A stretch of DNA of 64,000 nucleotides, taken from assembly GCA_934130285.1 (NCBI GenBank), contig CAKOXT010000002.1, positions 186,001 to 250,000 on the forward strand. The letters run 5' to 3'. The DNA comes from an uncultured Clostridia bacterium (GTDB lineage Bacteria; Bacillota; Clostridia; TANB77; CAG-508). Position 1 is the stretch's first letter. Every line of letters starts with the position of its first letter. The notes below the pieces were generated by a model. The model saw nothing but the letters and a program-made list of their open reading frames with translations. It was not told the DNA's origin and searched no databases. The translations under genes and the position numbers were made by a program. Positions 54,792 to 62,251 of this stretch are shown piece by piece.

Positions 54792-57002
54792 ATGGAATAC
54801 AAGTTAACTGAGGCTGGAAAAAATGTTTGGAAAATAGGTGAAGATTTAGCTAAAGAATTTGGACATTTGTATTTAGGTACGGAACACATTTTATATGGAC
54901 TTGTAAAAAATGATATTGGTGTTGTTGCTAATATTTTTAAAGAAAGTAAGGTTAATTCCGAATATGTATATAATTTAATTGAAGAAATTATAGGAAAAAA
55001 TACGCCCAATTATGAGATTAAGGGTAATACTCCTAGGTTAAATTATGTTATGGAATGTGCGTATTTGGAGTCTAAGAAGATTGGTTCTGAGTATATTGGC
55101 ACTGAACAGATTATGGTTTCATTATTTTCTGATAAGGATTCTTTGGGATGTAGAATTGCAATAGATTCAGGAATTGATGTCAATTTGATGATTAGGAAAG
55201 TCTATAGAAAAATCTATAATCAAGTTGATGAAAAAAATAGTAGTTTTAAAATGATAGAGTTAAATAAATATGGATTAGATTTAGTTGAAAGGGCTAAGCA
55301 GAATCAATTTGATGGAGCTTTTGGTAGAGAGAAAGAAATTGATAGAATTGTTGAAATATTGGGAAGGCGTAATAAAAATAATCCTTGTTTAATTGGTGAG
55401 GCTGGAGTTGGGAAAACAGCAATTGTTGAAGAACTGGCATTGAGAATAGCTAATGGTAATGTTGAAGATTTTTTGAAAAATAAAAAAATAATTAGTTTAG
55501 ATTTAACACAGGTGTTAGCAGGAAGCAAGTATAGAGGTGATTTTGAAGAGCGATTGAAAAAATGTCTTAAAGAAATTCAAGATAATAAAAATGTTATTTT
55601 GTTTATTGATGAAGTACACATGATTGTAGGTGCTGGTGCTGCTGAAGGAGCGATAGATGCGGCTAATATCTTAAAGCCATTGTTGGCAAGAGGAGAATTA
55701 CAATTAATAGGTGCAACAACAATGGAGGAGTATAGAAAATATATTGAAAAAGATACAGCTTTAGCTAGAAGATTTCAGTCTGTTATAGTTGAGGAACCTA
55801 CTGAAGCTGAAGCAATTAAGATTTTAGAGAAATCTAAGGTGAATTATGAAAAATATCATGGAGTTAATATTTCTAATAAGGCAATTGAAACTGCAGTAAG
55901 ACTATCTATTAAGTACATTCCTGAGAAATTTTTACCAGATAAAGCAATTGATTTGTTGGATGAAGCGAGTTCTAGGGTTAAGATTAATAATGAGAAAGAA
56001 ATAGTTGAAGAGATTGATGTAGAAAAGGTAATTACAGGGTTGGTAGGTGTACCAATAAAGAATATTAATGAATCGCAAATTGAGAAGTTAGTGGGAATAG
56101 ATAAAAAAATTTCAAATAAGATTATTGGACAAGAAGAAGCGGTAATGTCTATTATAAAAGCATTGAAGAGAGGAGCAATAAAATTAAAAGATACATCCAG
56201 ACCAATGGGAACATTTTTGTTTTTAGGAGCATCTGGCGTTGGAAAAACAGAGATGGCCAAAGTTATAGCTGAAGAATATTTTGGTAACAAGAGTAATTTG
56301 ATTAGACTTGATATGTCAGAATATATGGAACCTAATTCTATTTCAAAAATGATAGGTGCGCCACCAGGATATGTAGGGTATGATGATGAAAAAAATTTGG
56401 TTAATAAGATAAGAAAAAAGCCGTATTGTGTTTTATTATTTGATGAAATTGAAAAGGCACATAGTGATGTATTAAATTTATTGCTACAAATTTTAGAAGA
56501 TGGTAAATTAACTAATTCAAATGGTGTTACTGCAAATTTTCAAGAGACATTGATAATTCTTACTTCAAATCTTGGAGCTAATATAATGAATAAAACTGGA
56601 AGAATAGGTTTTTCTTTTGATGAAAATGTTTCTAAGAGAGAAGAAATATTATCAGAATTAAAAAATGTGATGAAGCCAGAATTAGTAAATAGAATTGATA
56701 ATATTATAATTTTTAATCAACTAACAGAAGAAAATATATATGAAATTTTAAATAAACAGTTGGATGAATTAAAAAAAGTAATGAGTGAAAAGCAAATATA
56801 TTTTGATGTGTCAGATAATTTAAAAAGAAATATTGTTAATAGATGTAATTATAAACAATATGGTGCAAGAACTGTTAGAAGAGAAGTAGAGCAAGTGATT
56901 GAAGATGCAATAATTGATGAGTTAATGAAAAAGAAAATAAAAAAGAATGATCATATTATATTGGATTATGATAAAACACAGGTAGTGGTAGAAAGAATAT
57001 AA
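54792..57002 (+). CDS. clpC: ClpA/ClpC-type AAA+ unfoldase lacking an M-domain
   Basis: 736 residues, a Hsp100 unfoldase that feeds proteins to ClpP. Clp_N repeats occupy residues 1-140 (FGHLYLGTEHILYGLVKND, SEYIGTEQIMVSLF); AAA-1 has Walker A GEAGVGKT and LFIDEVHMIVGAGAAEGAID; AAA-2 has GASGVGKTEMAKV, LIRLDMSEYMEPNSISKMIG and LLFDEIEKAHSDVLN. Between them VEEIDVEKVITGLVGVPI follows AAA-1 almost directly: the coiled-coil/UVR M-domain that ClpC uses for MecA/McsB adaptors is missing, so it is ClpA-like in layout. ATG 54792 follows GAGGTG; the upstream frame from 54741 lies over the mscL terminator. No ctsR/mcsAB neighbours. Confidence 0.92.
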   Translation: MEYKLTEAGKNVWKIGEDLAKEFGHLYLGTEHILYGLVKNDIGVVANIFKESKVNSEYVYNLIEEIIGKNTPNYEIKGNTPRLNYVMECAYLESKKIGSEYIGTEQIMVSLFSDKDSLGCRIAIDSGIDVNLMIRKVYRKIYNQVDEKNSSFKMIELNKYGLDLVERAKQNQFDGAFGREKEIDRIVEILGRRNKNNPCLIGEAGVGKTAIVEELALRIANGNVEDFLKNKKIISLDLTQVLAGSKYRGDFEERLKKCLKEIQDNKNVILFIDEVHMIVGAGAAEGAIDAANILKPLLARGELQLIGATTMEEYRKYIEKDTALARRFQSVIVEEPTEAEAIKILEKSKVNYEKYHGVNISNKAIETAVRLSIKYIPEKFLPDKAIDLLDEASSRVKINNEKEIVEEIDVEKVITGLVGVPIKNINESQIEKLVGIDKKISNKIIGQEEAVMSIIKALKRGAIKLKDTSRPMGTFLFLGASGVGKTEMAKVIAEEYFGNKSNLIRLDMSEYMEPNSISKMIGAPPGYVGYDDEKNLVNKIRKKPYCVLLFDEIEKAHSDVLNLLLQILEDGKLTNSNGVTANFQETLIILTSNLGANIMNKTGRIGFSFDENVSKREEILSELKNVMKPELVNRIDNIIIFNQLTEENIYEILNKQLDELKKVMSEKQIYFDVSDNLKRNIVNRCNYKQYGARTVRREVEQVIEDAIIDELMKKKIKKNDHIILDYDKTQVVVERI

Positions 57003-57009
57003 AAAGAAA

Positions 57010-57252
57010 ACAGGGATTAAGAAATAAATTGTTATTTTCTTAATCCCTTATGTTTTGCTTGTAACATGTTATTACAGAGCTTCGTCATGTAAATACACAT
57101 TTTTATAGAATTCGGTAATCTTTTAAAGATTAACTTGTAGTTGTACTACTTAAAATTCTTTTTATAATACTTAAATCCGAATTCCTTGAAAAAAGTTTAT
57201 ATCAAATAGATATATGTAAAAATAAGATAGCCTTAAGTATTATAAAAACTAC
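57010..57252 (-). ncRNA. Predicted structured small RNA, unknown family
   Basis: The minus strand between upp and clpC carries promoter, structured body and terminator with no open frame bearing a ribosome site. The body begins near 57252. Two long helices interleave: TTTTTATAATACTTAA (57159-57174) with TTAAGTATTATAAAAA (57233-57248), perfect over 16 bases; and GAATTCGG (57108-57115) with CCGAATTC (57178-57185). Their order makes them a pseudoknot or two alternative folds. AATCTTT/AAAGATT (57117-57131) is a local hairpin, and an outer pair AGAGCT/AGCTCT frames the element. I do not recognise 6S, tmRNA, SRP or RNase P RNA. Confidence 0.6.
57012..57050. terminator. Bidirectional terminator of clpC and the minus-strand small RNA
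   Basis: AGGGATTAAGAAATAA (57013-57028) pairs with TTATTTTCTTAATCCCT (57032-57048). On the minus strand it is followed by GTTTTCTTTTT; on the plus side the T run is weaker. Confidence 0.8.
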
Positions 57253-57258
57253 AGCTCT

Positions 57259-57287
57259 ATTATAACATTGTTTACATAAAAAGTCAA
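57259..57287 (-). promoter_or_regulatory. Promoter of the predicted small RNA
   Basis: On the minus strand TTGACT (57287-57282), a 17-base spacer, TATAAT (57264-57259). It lies just beyond the upp stop codon, pointing away from upp. Confidence 0.75.
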
Positions 57288-57295
57288 ATAATTTG

Positions 57296-59281
57296 TTATT
57301 TTGTTCCATATATTCTATCACCAGCGTCGCCCAAACCAGGCACTATATAGGCATCTTCGTTTAGATGATCATCTATTTTTGCACAGTAAATTTGTACATC
57401 TGGATGTTTTTCTTGAACTCTTTTTAATCCTTCTGGAGCAGCAATGATGCATAAGAATTTTATTTTTTTAACCTTCTTTTCTTTTAATAATTCTATAGCG
57501 TCAATAGCACTTCCACCAGTAGCTAACATTGGATCAAGAAGGATAACTTCTTTTTCTTCAATGTGTTTTGGAACTTTGAAGAAATAATTTACTGGTTTAT
57601 GATTATTTTCTTCATCTCTATACATTCCAATATGACCAATTTTAGCATTTGGAATTGCTGTTATAACACCATCTAACATTCCCATTCCAGCTCTTAAAAT
57701 TGGGACAAATGCATATTTATCTTCGTTTAATTTGTGTGTTTTCATTTTGCAGATAGGTGTTTCAATTTCTGTTTCTTCTAATTGAGCATCTTCCATGGCT
57801 TTGTAACAAAGGAATGTTGCTATTTCACCAGCTAGTTCTCTAAATTCTTTTGTACCTGTTTTTTTATTTCTTAAAATCCCTAATTTGTGTTCAATTAGTG
57901 GATGATTTAGTTCAATTACATTTGATGTTATTTCTTTTTTTTCTGACATAATATTTTCCTCCGTTTTAGTTGTATTTGATGTATTATCTTCTTTTTCATT
58001 TGGTAGAGCTAAGTTTAGTAAAATACCTATGATTGCTGCTAAACTCATTCCTGAAAAAGATAGAGAAAAGTCACTATAGTTAAATGATAAGATTGCTCCA
58101 CCTAATCCTAAAACAAGCATACTTGATGCTATAATTACATTTTTATTTTTTCCAAAATCAACGTGATTTTCGATTAGTACTTTTAGACCATTTACGGCGA
58201 TAAATCCATAAAGTAGAAGAGATACACCGCCTAATACACAATTTGGTATTGTACTAACTAATGCAGTGAATTTTCCTAAGAATCCAAGACAGATTGCAAA
58301 TATTGCTGCTAAGCCAATAACCCAAACTGATGCAATTTTTGTCATTCCAACTACTGATGTATTTTCACCATAAGTTGTGTTTGCAGGTCCTCCAAGTAGT
58401 CCAGCTACGAATGTTGCAATACCATCTCCAAGAAGAGTTCTGTCTAATCCAGGATTTTTAAGTAGGTCTTTTCCTATTATTGCACTTAGTGCTGTGTGAT
58501 CTCCTATGTGTTCTGCTATTGTTACAAGAGCTACTGGAGCGATTGTTAATGCTGCTGCTAATGAAGGAGTGTAATGAATAAATGGGATTTGGAAGTTTGG
58601 TATGCTAAAGAATGATGCATTTAATACTGGTTGGAAGTCTATTAATCCAAAGCATATTGCACTAATATATCCAACTATAATACCAATTAGAAATGGTATT
58701 ATTTTTAAAAATCCTTTTCCTCTAACCATTACTAATGCTGTTGTTAAGAATGTGATTAATGCGACAACCACTCCTTTCCAATCAGCTATCGAATCAGAAG
58801 AAAGACCTATTTGGCTAATTGCGTTAGGAGCTAACCCTAAGCCAATTATCATTATCATTGGTCCTATAACAACGTGTGGTAACAATTTGTTAATCCAGTC
58901 TTTACCAATGATTTTGATTAAGATTGAGAACACTACGTATATTAATCCAACAATCATAATTCCAGTCATAGCACCTGAAATTCCACCTTTTGTGTAACCA
59001 ATTGCGATAGGGGCTATAAAAGCGAATGAACTTCCAAGGTAAACTGGTGATTTAGCTTTTGTACATAAGATATAGATTAGAGTTCCTATACCTGAAGTTA
59101 CTAGAGCTACTGGTATGGTTAGTACTTCGGCTCCAGCTGTTGAGTTTACAAGTATTGGAACTAAAATTGTTGCTCCAAACATTGCAAAAACATGTTGTAA
59201 TGCTAGAATAATCCATTGCATTATTTTTGGTTTTTCATTAACGTCTAAGATCAAATTGCTAGTTTTTGATGTTTCTTCCAT
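57296..59281 (-). CDS. Uracil permease-uracil phosphoribosyltransferase fusion (UraA-Upp)
   Basis: 661 residues. Residues 1 to about 425 are a NAT/NCS2 uracil:proton symporter (MQWIILALQHVFAMFGATIL, LGSSFAFIAPIAIGY, GPANTTYGENTSVVGMTKI, 14 likely segments). After a Thr/Glu linker, residues 445-661 are uracil phosphoribosyltransferase (VIELNHPLIEHKLGILRNKK, VPILRAGMGMLDGV, the PRPP loop VILLDPMLATGGSAIDAI, and VPGLGDAGDRIYGTK). Uptake and conversion of uracil to UMP are thus in one chain. AAGGAGG precedes ATG 59281. The Upp part retains its own ribosome site and ATG at 57949. A leader peptide and intrinsic terminator lie directly upstream. Confidence 0.92.
   Translation of the reverse strand: MEETSKTSNLILDVNEKPKIMQWIILALQHVFAMFGATILVPILVNSTAGAEVLTIPVALVTSGIGTLIYILCTKAKSPVYLGSSFAFIAPIAIGYTKGGISGAMTGIMIVGLIYVVFSILIKIIGKDWINKLLPHVVIGPMIMIIGLGLAPNAISQIGLSSDSIADWKGVVVALITFLTTALVMVRGKGFLKIIPFLIGIIVGYISAICFGLIDFQPVLNASFFSIPNFQIPFIHYTPSLAAALTIAPVALVTIAEHIGDHTALSAIIGKDLLKNPGLDRTLLGDGIATFVAGLLGGPANTTYGENTSVVGMTKIASVWVIGLAAIFAICLGFLGKFTALVSTIPNCVLGGVSLLLYGFIAVNGLKVLIENHVDFGKNKNVIIASSMLVLGLGGAILSFNYSDFSLSFSGMSLAAIIGILLNLALPNEKEDNTSNTTKTEENIMSEKKEITSNVIELNHPLIEHKLGILRNKKTGTKEFRELAGEIATFLCYKAMEDAQLEETEIETPICKMKTHKLNEDKYAFVPILRAGMGMLDGVITAIPNAKIGHIGMYRDEENNHKPVNYFFKVPKHIEEKEVILLDPMLATGGSAIDAIELLKEKKVKKIKFLCIIAAPEGLKRVQEKHPDVQIYCAKIDDHLNEDAYIVPGLGDAGDRIYGTK
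57947..57962 (-). promoter_or_regulatory. Internal ribosome site and start for Upp alone
   Basis: Minus strand GGAGG (57962-57958), eight bases, then ATG (57949-57947) in frame with the fusion, exactly where a free-standing Upp (217 aa, MSEKKEITSNVIELNHPLIE) would start. Independent translation of Upp within the fusion message is likely. Confidence 0.65.
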
Positions 59282-59304
59282 CACATATACCTCCTTAAAA
59301 AAGA

Positions 59305-59335
59305 TAAAAAAAAATACTAGAAACAAATCTAGTAT
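59305..59335 (-). terminator. Attenuator in the uraA-upp leader
   Basis: A perfect 8-bp stem TCTAGTAT/ATACTAGA (59335-59328, 59321-59314 read on either strand) with a six-base loop followed on the minus strand by nine Ts, placed between the leader peptide stop and the uraA ribosome site. Confidence 0.8.
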
Positions 59336-59339
59336 CAAT

Positions 59340-59432
59340 TCAAATATTTAAATGGAATGTAAAAACGAAGAAAGTTGTTGCTTTCTTTTTTGCTAAAGGA
59401 TTTTTAGTTAGTACTTTAGTTAAATTAATCAT
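59340..59432 (-). CDS. 30-aa leader peptide of uraA-upp
   Basis: Minus-strand frame MINLTKVLTKNPLAKKKATT then FFVFTFHLNI, with AGGGTG seven bases before ATG 59432. Its TGA (59342-59340) ends four bases before the attenuator stem, and the last third is U-rich (TTTCTTCGTTTTTACATTCC, then ATTTAAATATTTG). This is the arrangement of the E. coli pyrBI and pyrE leaders, where a ribosome following closely behind a UTP-starved, pausing polymerase blocks the terminator. The peptide itself probably has no function. Confidence 0.65.
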   Translation of the reverse strand: MINLTKVLTKNPLAKKKATTFFVFTFHLNI

Positions 59433-59448
59433 TTTTAACACCCTGATT

Positions 59449-59477
59449 ATAATATTATAAATCGACATATTATGCAA
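59449..59477 (-). promoter_or_regulatory. uraA-upp promoter
   Basis: On the minus strand TTGCAT (59477-59472), a 17-base spacer, TATTAT (59454-59449). The transcript would start only about 10-14 bases before the leader peptide ATG. Confidence 0.6.
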
Positions 59478-59565
59478 GAAAAATTTTCTAAATGAAAAAT
59501 ACAAAGACAGCGTATGCTTAGAAATAAGCGAAGTAGAACGATTAAAAATAATTGGAAGTATGTTA

Positions 59566-59594
59566 TTGCTATCTTTTTTTCTATATGTTATAAT
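59566..59594 (+). promoter_or_regulatory. Promoter of the small membrane protein gene
   Basis: TTGCTA (59566-59571), a 17-base spacer, TATAAT (59589-59594). Confidence 0.65.
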
Positions 59595-59624
59595 TTGAGT
59601 AGATTTGTACAAAGGAGTAAAAGT

Positions 59625-59960
59625 ATGACAGGGGTTCTTGCTATAATTGTTATGCTTCTTATTGTGGTCATCATGTTGATTGGTCTTGCAGTTGCACAGA
59701 TAAAGATGGCTGGAATGAATGTAAAAGATTTTTGGTCTTTTATTAAAGCGAATGAAACTTTAAATAAATTGTATGCATTCTCAAAGAAGTATGAAAAGTT
59801 AACAACAAATGAACAATTAGTTTTTTTACGTGAAGCTGAGAGAGTTTTTGATGCTTTTGATAAAGTTCCCAATGTTTTATGGGAAGAAGATTATCAAAAA
59901 TATATGGAAGTCTTGTCAACATATAAAGATATAAAATTAGTAAGATGGGAGTCTCAATAA
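59625..59960 (+). CDS. Small single-span membrane protein, 111 aa
   Basis: Not recognised. One N-terminal membrane helix (LAIIVMLLIVVIMLIGLAVA) is followed by a cytoplasmic-looking helical domain (MNVKDFWSFIKANETLNKLY, then FLREAERVFDAFDKVPNVLW). AAAGGAG seven bases before ATG 59625 fixes the start; an open frame upstream to 59514 overlaps the promoter and is not used. Its terminator overlaps the stop codon. It is divergent from uraA-upp. Confidence 0.75.
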   Translation: MTGVLAIIVMLLIVVIMLIGLAVAQIKMAGMNVKDFWSFIKANETLNKLYAFSKKYEKLTTNEQLVFLREAERVFDAFDKVPNVLWEEDYQKYMEVLSTYKDIKLVRWESQ

Positions 59961-59978
59961 AATTGAGATTCTTTTTTT
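59949..59978 (+). terminator. Terminator overlapping the 111-aa gene stop
   Basis: The stem GAGTCTCAA/TTGAGATTC (59949-59957, 59963-59971, one G-T pair) followed by TTTTTTT. Confidence 0.85.
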
Positions 59979-60107
59979 ATAAAAATTTTAGATATATGTA
60001 GTAAAAATATGATGGATATGATATGGTAAAAAAGAATATAGAATCGTAAAGAATATAAAATAATGTCGATTTATTTTGAGTCGTGATAAGTGGGAAGGAA
60101 CGTTGAA

Positions 60108-61199
60108 GTGGGAGTATTAGGAGATTTTTATAAATTAGGAAAAATGTCAATGGTTCAGTCACAAAGAGATATTTTAAGAGATGAACACAAATTGAGGGAT
60201 TTATTTTGGGAATGTACACTTTCTTGTAATGCTGCATGTAAACATTGCGGGAGTAGTGCTGAGAAGAAAAAATATGAAGGAGAACTTTCAACTGAGGAAA
60301 TAAAGAATGCATTTAAGCAAATAGCAAATGATATGGATGCAAAGAAAATATGGATAAATGTAACAGGTGGAGAGCCATTAGTTAGAAAAGATTTATGCGA
60401 AGTAATGGAATATGCTACAAATGAACTAGGGTTTAGATGGGGAATGACGTCGAATGGATTACTTTTAGATAAGGATATGTTAGAAAAATTAAAAAAAGCT
60501 AATATGGAGTCTGTTTCAATAAGTATTGATGGAATTGGTAAAACTCATGATGAATTTAGAGGTGTAGAAGGTGCATATGAAAAGACTATAAGAAATATTA
60601 AGAATATGGTTGATTCTAATTATTTTATGATAACAGAAGTTACTACAGTTTTTCATAAAAAGAATATTGATCAATTAGAGGAATTATATGAAGTTATTTC
60701 TGAATTAGGAGTTGATGTATGGAGACTAATTCCTATGGATCCTATTGGTAGAGCAAAAGAAAATTCTGAATATTTGTTGAATGGTGATGAAGTAAAAAGA
60801 ATTTTAGAGTTTATTATATCTAAAAAAAGAAGTAAATTGAAATTAGAATATGGCTGTCCTGGATATTTAGGAGTTAAATATGAAGGAAAAGTTGGAAGAG
60901 CGTATTTTTATTGTAGAACTGGAATTAGTGTGGCAAGTATTTTGTATAATGGTGATTTGTATGTTTGTCCAAATGTTCCAAGAATTAAAAAATTAATACA
61001 AGGCAATATAAGAAAAGATAATTTTAAAGATGTATGGGATAATAAGTACAAAGAATTTAGAGATAAAAATAGAACTGCTTGTTCAAAATGTAAAAAATGT
61101 GATCAATGGGATTTTTGCTTAGGTGGTCCATATCATACATGGAATTTTAAAGAGAATAAGCCTAATGTTTGTATGTATGAAATGATTAATAAAAAATAA
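60108..61199 (+). CDS. Radical SAM/SPASM enzyme of the rSAM/lipoprotein type
   Basis: 363 residues. The SAM cluster motif is CNAACKHC within RDLFWECTLSCNAACKHCGS, followed by WINVTGGEPLVRKDLC and SVSISIDGIGKTHDEFRG. The C-terminal SPASM-type region has many cysteines (YGCPGYLG, YFYCRTG, YVCPNVP, CSKCKKCDQWDFC) for auxiliary Fe-S clusters, as in peptide-modifying enzymes. The start of the domain, LFWECTLxCNxxCxHCGS, is what I remember for enzymes of the Bacteroidetes rSAM/lipoprotein system. GTG 60108 has AAGGA eight bases upstream; GTG 60090 has none. Two Tyr-Gly-x-Pro membrane proteins follow on the same strand and are candidate substrates. Confidence 0.85.
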   Translation: MGVLGDFYKLGKMSMVQSQRDILRDEHKLRDLFWECTLSCNAACKHCGSSAEKKKYEGELSTEEIKNAFKQIANDMDAKKIWINVTGGEPLVRKDLCEVMEYATNELGFRWGMTSNGLLLDKDMLEKLKKANMESVSISIDGIGKTHDEFRGVEGAYEKTIRNIKNMVDSNYFMITEVTTVFHKKNIDQLEELYEVISELGVDVWRLIPMDPIGRAKENSEYLLNGDEVKRILEFIISKKRSKLKLEYGCPGYLGVKYEGKVGRAYFYCRTGISVASILYNGDLYVCPNVPRIKKLIQGNIRKDNFKDVWDNKYKEFRDKNRTACSKCKKCDQWDFCLGGPYHTWNFKENKPNVCMYEMINKK

Positions 61200-61222
61200 A
61201 TAATTTGTTGGAGAAGTATAAG

Positions 61223-62143
61223 ATGAATAGATTGAAGAAATTTTTATTAGTAATTTTAAATGTTATTTTATGGTTGCCGACTAAGGTTATATTGGCTACT
61301 GAAAGTAGTTCTGTGGTAGCGATGTATGGGGTTCCGGCGGATCCTTCAGATTTTTATAAGCCAAGAATTTCTACAATTATTTCTGGAATAGTTGTAATAA
61401 TATTTATACCATTTATTATTGTTAATGGTGTATGTGCATATTCAAAAAAAGGTGATAATAAAGAAAAAAATGCTAAAAAAATATATAAAAGATTTATGCT
61501 TACTGAAATGGTACTTGTTGTTGTTTGTATGCTTTTATTATTCGTTTTTCGAAATTTATATTTAATACAAACGGGAGATTATAATGAAGAATTAGAAGGA
61601 CTAGAGAATTATATATTAGCTGTTGAAATTTTGGGAGGAATAATATGTATAGCTAATATAATATGGAATGATCGAAAAATAATAAAAAAAATAGGAAATG
61701 AAATCAAAAATTCACCACTTATTTTGTTCGAAATACTAGTATTAATTATATTGCCAATGATTATGATTAATATGGATATATTATCATTGTTTACATCTTT
61801 TAATGATAGAGATTTGATTTATAATTCTTTTGCAGATGTTGGTTGTGTATTAATTGTTGTTATAGTTTTGGCTATTTTGTTTAGAATTTGGAGAAAGCCG
61901 AAGAATTATTCTGATGAATTGTTAGAGAAAAACGCAAATAGAAAAAATATTACTATGATAATGGTTGATTTTATGGTAATTATATTATTTGGTATTTTTA
62001 TTAACATTGTTAAAAATGGTAATGCATTCGAGTATATACAAATATCTGATTTTTGTATTTATGAGATTTGTTTGGCTGGAATATCATGGATTATTTATAA
62101 TGCTTGTAATTTAATTAAATATTTTAAAGCTAAAAAGAAATAG
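61223..62143 (+). CDS. Multi-span membrane protein with N-terminal YGVP motif
   Basis: 306 residues. A hydrophobic N-terminal helix (KKFLLVILNVILWLPTKVIL, then AT) precedes SSSVVAMYGVPADPSDFYKP, with Tyr35-Gly36-Val37-Pro38, then about six further membrane helices. After the motif IIFIPFIIVNGVCAY parallels LLIPVILVNACKIF of the 160-aa protein downstream, so the two are paralogues in their first 85 residues. ATG 61223 follows GGAG; it starts 23 bases after the radical SAM gene. The Y-G-x-P segment should lie just outside the membrane. Role unknown; possibly a substrate or receptor in a peptide-modification system. Confidence 0.7.
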   Translation: MNRLKKFLLVILNVILWLPTKVILATESSSVVAMYGVPADPSDFYKPRISTIISGIVVIIFIPFIIVNGVCAYSKKGDNKEKNAKKIYKRFMLTEMVLVVVCMLLLFVFRNLYLIQTGDYNEELEGLENYILAVEILGGIICIANIIWNDRKIIKKIGNEIKNSPLILFEILVLIILPMIMINMDILSLFTSFNDRDLIYNSFADVGCVLIVVIVLAILFRIWRKPKNYSDELLEKNANRKNITMIMVDFMVIILFGIFINIVKNGNAFEYIQISDFCIYEICLAGISWIIYNACNLIKYFKAKKK

Positions 62144-62173
62144 AAATATAAAAAATTGTTTGGAGAGAAAACT

Positions 62174-62227
62174 ATGAAGTATTATGTTAAAGCATTAATA
62201 GCATTTGTGGTTATTTCGCTTTTATAG
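62174..62227 (+). CDS. 17-aa hydrophobic micro-ORF
   Basis: MKYYVKALIAFVVISLL, with GGAGAG nine bases upstream, lies between the two paralogous membrane protein genes. It looks like an isolated signal peptide or the truncated start of a third paralogue. No homology can be judged at this length. Confidence 0.35.
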   Translation: MKYYVKALIAFVVISLL

Positions 62228-62251
62228 ATATAATGCAAGGGGGAATATAGA

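Noticed and set aside
57010..57252. 6S RNA, tmRNA, SRP RNA or RNase P RNA
   Set aside because: The tRNA-like ends of tmRNA, the conserved SRP tip, RNase P core blocks and the long bulged rod of 6S RNA are not seen; the interleaved helices do not fit 6S.
59282..59460. PyrR-binding attenuator before uraA-upp
   Set aside because: No sequence like the conserved PyrR anti-antiterminator loop and no competing antiterminator stem was found; the leader instead holds a translated frame.
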